Below are positions 52,164-64,000 of a stretch of 64,000 nucleotides of DNA, piece after piece (position 1 is the stretch's first letter; the number at the start of each line of letters is the position of its first letter). Origin of the DNA: Ischnura elegans (Eukaryota > Arthropoda > Insecta > Odonata > Coenagrionidae); NCBI RefSeq assembly GCF_921293095.1, contig NC_060254.1, positions 6,758,001 to 6,822,000 of the forward strand, in the 5' to 3' direction. The translations under genes and the position numbers were made by a program. The notes under the pieces were generated by a model. That model made no database searches. It was not told where the DNA came from and saw nothing but the letters and a program-made list of their open reading frames with translations.

Positions 52164-55100
52164 ACCGTATAAGCTAGCGTAAGAGGTGCACAGTTTTTCC
52201 CAGAAATTGCAGCCGGAATTGGGGGTGCGCCTCTTACACAAACTTCTTATCTTCCCCTCCTCCCTTTCCCCGGTCGCAAGCCCAAGAGGAACCGAGTGGC
52301 CTTGGTTTACAGCGTGAGTCAGTCATCTAAAAACCAAGGTCAAAAACAAGCAGGAGGCAGGGGAATTTCTCCCTTAGTGACGTATTTTTACAATGCTCCT
52401 GCTTGCATTTCTTACTCGTAAGCATCGTGCCATCATATTGGTACCTCAGTGGTGAACATGGAAAAGATCGCGTGGGGTATTTCGCTCCGGAGGGCACGCT
52501 GAATTTAATGCTACGTGCTACGAGTGGGCATACCGTAGCATTTATAAAGCATATAGTAATCGCTTATCAAGCGTAGAGAAACACGCAATTTTGAAGGACA
52601 ATTCCTGGTCAATAGTCCACAACTGTTTTGCCGAGTAATTTCCATTACGCTAAGGGCCTGATTTTTCTCAAAAATCATCTTCAGACGCTATTTAAGGGTT
52701 ATTACAATTGAAAATTATATTTGTGTCTAAACCTGCTGTTTAAAAAAATTCAAACGAGTGTGTACATTGTTGGACTAAAAGGTGGATAGAAGAAATCGGA
52801 AACGCTTATAAGTGGAGAGCGCTGAAGGAGGGGTCGAGGGGAAGGAGTGCGCTCCCTCTGTCTTACACGCAACGAGGCTACAGGCGAAGGAGAAAGGGTA
52901 GAACACGTCAGATCTTCCATGTGACGTTGTTGCCTTCAAAGCAAAGGGGCAAAGGAACAGCAATGTGATGTACGCAGTTTGAGTTGCCTGAAGTTTCCAG
53001 TCCCTCTTGTCTTGTTTGAATGCGCTCATGCTATGCTTGTTTCTTCCGAAATTATGCTGTTTGGACTATTTTGAATATTAGTAGCCTTATTGTAACTATA
53101 AATCTTTCTGTCAATCAATTAGAGCTTAAAAAACTTAAATGCTGTCAGATACGCATCGTGTTAGGTGTCATTCTTTTTTGAACCTCGTGCGTGTCATACA
53201 ATCATACAACTGCTGAAAGCTATCGAGATATCTTCGGGCTCAGTAGGTGACTCACCAAGCATTTGGGCTCCAGAAACTGGGAGACCGAACAAGGTCAGCT
53301 GGTGAGACGGGGTAGGGATGAAACAAGTTTTGATTGCTCCCGCATAACTTGATATTTTCCTTTGAGGCGAGTGATTTATGGTCCGTGGAGTCTCGGAAAG
53401 GAAAAAAAGTCACAGACATGGGCTGATGGAGGGCCGGGGGTAATTTTGTGAAATCTATGCCGTGGCTATTATCTTAAGGCACTGAGATTTCCCTGATTGC
53501 TGTCCAATCTCTTAGGAAGATTCATGCCATTTGCCTGTCGTGTTTTGCTTTAAAATTTCCCACAGCTGAAATTCTATTGGAATACTCCTATGAGAGCTTT
53601 AAAAAAAATGTTCATCAGTAGGGCAAGCATCGTAGCGCAACGGCATATGCGAAGAGAAGATTGGAACTCTTTCTAATCCCTCTTATGGGATGTTGCATTC
53701 ACGAAAGCATTGATTGGAAATTTCGGATTCAGATTCAATTTTTTTGACGAATTTGGATCTGAAGCACATTAAGGTGAAGGGCATTATTCGTGGATATTTG
53801 GATCTGAGGTATCCGATCCGACCGTCCCTGGTAAGTATCATAAGGTTAAGCCTACAAGTGAATACCTAATCATCTCTGGCCACCATACATATTGTGTAAA
53901 TTTTGCTGAAAAACACCGGGTGAATTATTATAGAGATGGGTCGAATAGCAGATTTCTCGAACTCGAATATCGAATTCGAATATTAAATCATTGCTCGAAT
54001 ACTAAATGATGAATGCTGGAATGTTTGACTCGGTTGCCTATGCAGCAGGTACACAAGATTTTGGGGAGTAATTTTGATTTCCTTCAAAGGATTCGAACAG
54101 GAATTTAGCTGATTAATGGAATATTTTAATTTTATGGAAACAATTGGGCATATAATTAATTCAACTAACATCGCTTTACCCCCACTCCTGCTGCCAAGTG
54201 CTAGCTGACAATCTGAGGCATTTTGTAAAATACAAGCTCTTCTCCACCGGATTTTCTTCAATTATTTTCAGTCCATCTTTGGGAGTTCTCACGAGATAAG
54301 AAGATGAATTGGAATTGCTATCAGGGAGAAACCAAATATCCTGAGAAAATATTCCTTCGTCTGGGACTGTAACAATAAAGATTTATAGCACCACTCATAA
54401 ATTGTAACTTGATATATGTTTTCGGAAAAAAATACCACAAACTTCCGAGAAGCGCTGCTGCTCATATCGAGTCTCACCAGAATGCCAAGCCTCCGTCCTA
54501 TTTTGACATTTATTTCCTCGCGTAAAATGCTTAAATAAAGTCAGAAATGCGTCGCCTTTGGTCTTGTTCTTTTTTAAATTACGCGCACATTACTAATATT
54601 TCAATCCAATAAAGGTGTAATAATAATTGCCGAAAGTCATTGTTAGACACCTTTCGGGCTAGTAGATGACTCATGCCGTAGTTGACCTCCAGAAAGGGGG
54701 AAATTTGAAGCAGGTAGGCTGAAAAAGGTCAGTGGGTGAGAAAAGGGGGTAGGCGCGAGACACGTTTTTATTTTTCTCGCGGAACTTGATATTTTTTTCG
54801 AAGCTAAGGTCTTCGTAATATGATTCCTGCGCGAGCTGGGACCTTTTTTTTATTTCGGAGAAGAGGAAAGCCTCAGAGGGGGATAGCAGATCTTGGGAAA
54901 TGCACTAATGTTACTATCCCACGGTACTCATGCAGCAGTTGAGCTCCAGAAATGAGGAACTTCGAAGCAGGTAGGCAGAAAAAGGTCAGTGGGTTAGAAA
55001 AGGGGGGCGTGAGGCACGTCTTTATTGTTCTCGTGTAACTTGATATTTTTTTCGAATCTAAGGTCTTCGTAATACGACCCCTGCCTGAGCGAGGACCTTT

Positions 55101-55628
55101 TGTTTGATTTCGGAGAAGATGAAAGCGTCAGAGTGGGTGAGGCGAATGCTGAATGGAGGGGGATAGCAGATCGTGGGAAATGAGCCGATGTTACTATCCC
55201 ACGGCACTGGAGTTTCCTGGTGGGGGAAACCGGGGATTTTCGGATTTTTTCACCCGGATCAACTTAGGTTCCCCACGTCGAACTCTTTTCACTGCTCTGA
55301 CCCGCGAATTTGATGTAGTTCGTCAACTTGCCAATAACGGCGCTGCATGCACTAAACGACAAGAGTTCTGTACATTTTTCCGAGTCAACTACCAACGACG
55401 TGTGTGCGACAGTGTATGACGCGAAATTCAAAGTATTCGAGGTATTCGCGGATACTATTCGCATATCTCTAAATTATTAGTATTGTAAGTGGAAATTTTG
55501 TTGACTGTCGGAAGTTCAGGCATAAGTCTGCAACACAGTGTGATAGTATAAAAAAAATGCTGAAAAGTTTTTTTCTTTAGCTCCAATGCTCAAAATAGGG
55601 GTGCGCCTCTTACACGCGGTCATACAGT
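52164..55628. mobile_element. ACCGTAT-family TIR element with tandem internal units, 3.5 kb
   Basis: The left end starts ACCGTATAAGCTAGCGTAAG; the right end inverted starts ACTGTATGACCGCGTGTAAG, followed on both sides by AGGNGCAC. A GTAAGAGGTGC / GCGCCTCTTAC pair lies 20-80 bp inside the left end. The interior carries two near-identical units of about 257-277 bp (54671-55204) and a more diverged unit at about 53235-53470. No transposase was seen. It occupies most of the space between the two convergent host genes. Confidence 0.8.
54671..55204. repeat. Two tandem ~260 bp units
   Basis: Both units share, in order, CTCCAGAAA, GCAGGTAGGC, AAAAAGGTCAGTGGGT, AACTTGATATTTTTTTCGAA, AAGGTCTTCGTAATA, TTTCGGAGAAGA and GGGGGATAGCAGATC, ending at TTACTATCCCACGG. 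The offset between matching points is 257 bp. A third, diverged copy lies about 1.4 kb to the left. Confidence 0.88.
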
Positions 55629-56584
55629 ATGTTCTGAATTACAACTTTGTTCAAAGTGGATTTATGATGATCCACATGGCACAACAAGCTAATATAAGAG
55701 TAGTTGATGCTGCACATAGCATTTGTGTACAGAGATGAGAGCATTATTTTGCATTTGAGATAAAATCAGCCCCATTAATTAGATAGATAAATATTCACCT
55801 TACTTGATGCATTAATGTAATGCACTGCAAAAACCATAATACATACCTAATTCCTTCAACAGCAGAAAAGAGTGAACAAGAACAAAATTAGTAAACAAAT
55901 AAAAGAACACAACTCAGAATCAACTGTCTGCAGAACCTCAGCTACGGAACCAGTCTAGACATAACCTCTTTATACGCTATGGATAAGCAAAAACAAATGA
56001 TTAAACACCATTCGCCTAAATGTATTCATGAATTCCTTGACTCTATTGAGATAATAATCATTTGGACTAATTGATCACCGTGCCATAAAAAACTGTAATG
56101 AAGCGCATAGGTGTACGTATGTAATTTAAAATAGAAAAATAAACTCTGTAACACAGTGTCAACTTACTATAAGTGCAAACAACACTTTCCATGTCTTGAA
56201 GGTCTACTAAGAAGTAACATTACCAACAAGAAGAACAACAAAATTTACATAAAATCATATGAATAGTAGTATGTATTGAGCTTTAAACTTTATAGATGCT
56301 AAATAATAGATACACACAGGATTTTTTTTCCAGCGATGACTTTGTGATATCCTTGAAAAGAGATGAAGAATCGATTGCGTGATTCAGGCAGTATTAGGCT
56401 AGTTGCAACCACCTCAAGAAAGGTCAGACTATAAGGCCCGAAAGTGTAAAGGATACCAATAGCAATACACCTCTTACTTCACACAATTTTTAGGAACATA
56501 TATCTAGTACATATGTTAAGCAAGGCAAACCTGCTCATACATCACCAATGTGTAATACAAACAAATAATCACCTTCAAATAAAT
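55629..56584. other. Spacer downstream of CSN2, nothing recognised
   Basis: AT-rich, with no frame of interest and no repeat match inside the window. Confidence 0.4.
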
Positions 56585-56991
56585 GACAGCATAATATGTG
56601 TTTATTTTCTTTGGGCATTGGTGACGTGTGTCACCGCTCTTTAAATTACAAGGGAATGCATTACGCATTCAGAATAATACCACTATGCTGAGAGCAACGG
56701 CTCCGTAACTGTGATGCAAGGACTATGTGTCTCAATTTAGTCAGCTGGCCAAAACGTGCACCAATTGAGGAGTTATCATTTCACAGCATACACAGGAGGG
56801 AGGGCCAAACGAAACAGCAATTCAATACGTATTATTCACACAGGTGTCACTGCACTCACATGTCCTCTCCATCAACTGTCCATCCAGCACATCAAGTGTC
56901 TGCAATGCATCACTGTAAAAACTTCAAGCGCATAACAAAGGAGCATTTAAAAAAATTCTCCGCAGCTGTAATCACATCCTAGGGCACAGGA
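56585..56991 (-). other. CSN2: CSN2 3' UTR with AATAAA signal
   Basis: The first clear AATAAA downstream of the stop on the - strand is at 56606-56601, about 385 nt after the stop, giving a plausible 3' UTR of about 400 nt. The exact cleavage point is not visible. The 85-codon + strand frame here is not supported. Confidence 0.55.
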
Positions 56992-61176
<4,185 letters not shown>

Positions 61177-61625
61177 CTGAAATGAGGCATTTTACATTAA
61201 ACATAAGTTTACAACATACCTCAAAGCACCACGCTCGACAATTTTGCAATATCATGGTTCATACCAACTTTCCATTTCCATTTTCCTCACATTTCCGTGA
61301 TTCATTCTGAAATTTACAAAAATTCCCCTAACTACAAATCAACATCAAAGCAGTCACACGCAATACCCCCTCGCTAATCAGAACATGTCTCGGCTGTGTA
61401 ATGCCGGAAGTTATTCTAGTGGCTAGTTAGATGGCAGTACCAGTTAGAATTTCTTTCAACCACACCAAGTTCATTTTAATATCTGAGGTTTTCAGCATGT
61501 CCGAGTTTGTTTGTTAACAGCAGGTGGCTGATTGAGTGCACGTTCCATGTTTGCATGAACATACTATGCAATAGTTACAGGTTATTAGCTTTGTTGGGAC
61601 AAAAACGCAACACACAAAGAAAACA

Positions 61626-63261
61626 ATGTCATCAAAAGAGTGTGGTATTAAAATGAAACATGTCACTTTGAATGTTGTTGATAAGAAAAAGATTCTGGAA
61701 AAGTTTGATATCGAGGCTATAGGAGCCAGCGCAGTTTTAGAGTTTGGTATAGCCTATCAAACTGTGTCTGGTATCAAAAAGAACAAAGATAAAATAAGGC
61801 AGTTCACCCTAAAGTTTGATACCAACCCCTGGACAAGTACTGTTACTCAAGTGCAAAGGACTTTCAAGTTGCCTGGAGATAAAAGACTAGAAGGAGCTAT
61901 TTACCAGAGTTTCATGCAGCTCCAATCAAAAGATGTTGACATCCACAGCTTAGAATTACAAAATGCAGCTCAACAACTGGCAAAGCATCCATGGATAGAG
62001 AACTTTACAGCAAGCAGTGGCTGTTGGCTTTGGCAAATCAGAGAAGGCATAACATTTGCAACAAAAGAGTATCAGGTGAATCGAAGAGTGCCGATACTGA
62101 CCCGTCCAAAGATAAAATACGTTCCATTATCAATGAATACATAATTCATAGTTGACCCAAATTTTCACAGCATATTAAACGGCTTTGTATTGGAGAGCGT
62201 TACTGGAAAATTCTCAGGCTTCAAAAGGAGAGTCGCTGGTCCTGGATGAAAAATCAGAGAGGCGAAGGTGTCGGCTCTTCTATGCACTAATGCAGATGGT
62301 GGTCGTAAGTTAAAAACAGAAATCATAGGATAGTATAAACATCCTCATGCTCTAAAAAATTCAACTGATGGTCTTTATGTTATTTACCAATACTCGGCAA
62401 ATGCATGGTTCACCTCTGCAATAACTGCAGACTAGTTTCTCAATCACTTCATTACCCAGGTTAGAAAATATCATCGTGAAGTCCTTGGGATTCCTAAGGA
62501 CAAAATAATAGCTCTTGTAATTTTGGAAAAAAGCCCCCTCCCACAGAGATGTTAACCTTTTATGCAGCGGAGATAGTAAGATTAAGCATGTAGCTATGCC
62601 TTTAAACACTACTTTGTTGTCTCAACCGATGGATCAAGGGGTAATTGTCACCTTCAAGAGGCTATACATATAGGTATGAGTTTTCAAATGATATTCTGGT
62701 AGTTTAGGAGACAGGAGAAGATGAAGTTGAAGATGCCAGAGGAGAGAGGACATTTAAAAAAATACATTACTTAAAGGCCAAATACTTTAACTGGGTTGAA
62801 GCGTGGAAGGATTCAAAACAATCTACCATTGGCAATGTATGGCATAAGATTGTGAGTGGAGATAAGGTAGACTTTGATTTTTTAAGTTTTGAAACTGACA
62901 ATTACCTCTTTCCTTTGCAGTCTATTGTAAGGATAGCTACTTCGATTAAAGATATTGAGGGCTTGCTTTCTGTAGACGAAAAAGATCTCAGTTGCTGGGA
63001 ATTGATAGCAGAATAGATTGCCGATTTTGTTTCTATTAAAGACTGCATTTCTTCTGAATATGATGGTGAGTCTCCTGAAAAGTCAATGAAACTCTAAAAG
63101 GTTCGTGGAAGTCTGGATACTATAAAAGACTACTTTGACCTGTAGCAGCAGGATACAGACATTCAAGAATACATATTAAGGGGAAAACTCAAAGTTTGAG
63201 AGAAATGGTAACTGGAAAGGAATTCAAAAAGTCATCTCAAAGTAAAATTTATAATTTCTTC
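61626..63261 (+). pseudogene. Tigger-like (pogo superfamily) transposase, decayed
   Basis: A second, different pogo-superfamily copy, on the + strand. N-terminal CENP-B-type HTH: VTLNVVDKKKILEKFDIEAI and FGIAYQTVSGIKKNKDKIRQ (61626-61800). A DDE region follows in broken frames: REAKVSALLCTNADGG near 62250, YQYSANAWFTSAITAD near 62390, then MPLNTTLLSQPMDQGVI near 62595-62645, the family signature. Late segment: LKAKYFNWVEAWKDSKQSTI near 62780. It ends with QSKIYNFF (63238-63261), a match to the PCNA-binding PIP box. Multiple stops (for example after KFSGFKRRVAGPG) make it non-functional as it stands. Confidence 0.88.
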
Positions 63262-64000
63262 TCGCCAGTCACTTCACTCCAAGAAAAATCAACCTACAGT
63301 CTGGCCGCCGAGAGTTGTCCAATGACAGGCAGAAGGGGTAGGGGGCACGGTTGCCTGGTAAGAAAGGGAAACGCCCACTTCACATGTAAACAAAAGGGTT
63401 CCGTGAAGAAAGGAGCCAGAAGGGACGACGAGCGTGGAGGGTCCAAAGGAAGAATCTTTTGTTTCAATGGTGACTCAGGCCTGTTTCAGTGCTTCACATG
63501 CATGTGACAACATTGCATGACTACATGAGGGTGTGAGGTACGTTTGGGGGACAGTGATCGGCTGCAAACTGTGCTGGCACAGGGTTCTCCTTTAGAACTC
63601 TCGTCGGCTGGTAGTACATTCCATAAAACAGACGCCATGTAATTCTCAATTTAGTTCATGTTAGCCATTAAAATATTCAAATCACACAAGTGATAGTTAT
63701 TTAATCACTGCTTACTTTATTTTCATTCCTCCTACTGCACGTACTTCACTTTGACAATTCAGGAATTTCATTTCATGTTTTTAACGTATGATGGCCATAC
63801 ATGTATTTATGCACAATCCTCCAGTGGGTCACCGAAACTGAAACGTCCGTGAATCAGATACTTCTCAGCAAGTGAAGGCGATAGACTGCCATTTCACTCG
63901 CAAGCGGCTCAAGAGAGAAGCAAGCAGGAGAAATGAGTGCGCTAAGCCACGAAGCACTGCCATGTCTATTACCTGCATGGTGACGAGGCTATTATAGCAC
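63262..64000. other. Right edge, no gene identified
   Basis: A frame runs on from the transposase to 63507 with Gly/Arg-rich, unrecognised content. I searched the - strand for the missing CSN2 N-terminal exons and found none. Confidence 0.35.

Noticed and set aside
54660-55205. CRISPR-like array
   Set aside because: Two long units of about 260 bp without short regular spacers, in a eukaryotic transposon. They are ordinary tandem duplications.

Overview
This is arthropod (most likely insect) nuclear DNA. The base composition is AT-rich, the protein-coding signal is split by introns with GT/AG borders, and most of the window is decayed transposable elements. There is no prokaryotic operon structure. 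I cannot name the species.

Two host genes are recognisable, and they converge. (1) On the + strand, nine coding exons between 19019 and 50239 assemble with matching splice phases into a 444-residue divergent nicotinic acetylcholine receptor subunit. It has a signal peptide, a Cys-loop, a vicinal CC pair in loop C (alpha type) and four membrane segments. Its introns (89 bp to about 9.8 kb) hold most of the mobile elements. One intron has a GC donor. (2) On the - strand, six exons between 61176 and 56992 encode the C-terminal 319 residues of COP9 signalosome subunit 2 (CSN2, alien). Its N-terminal exons were not found and probably lie beyond the right edge.

The first 18 kb is a transposon graveyard. 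It holds several non-LTR retrotransposon (LINE) copies, one of them nearly intact (7262-11040) with an SGNH-esterase ORF1 and an endonuclease/reverse transcriptase ORF2. A Tigger-like transposon, tRNA-derived SINEs, a Helitron-like element and terminal-inverted-repeat elements nested in LINEs complete this part. The receptor introns contain hAT, Ty3/gypsy, LINE and several non-autonomous TIR elements. The gap between the two host genes (50240-56991) is largely one 3.5 kb TIR element with internal tandem repeats. The CSN2 introns carry a LINE fragment, and upstream of its first visible exon lies a second Tigger-like copy.

Points most worth a second look: the two LINE ORFs share a frame and are separated by one UGA followed by CUA; the receptor subunit has an unusual pore helix and an extra cysteine pair; a family of TIR elements has ACCGTAT ends and a shared interior in varying copy number; a 489 bp MITE is built from CCACGTGG units. 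Several insertions can be proven from the window alone, because removing the element and one target duplication restores a LINE reading frame.
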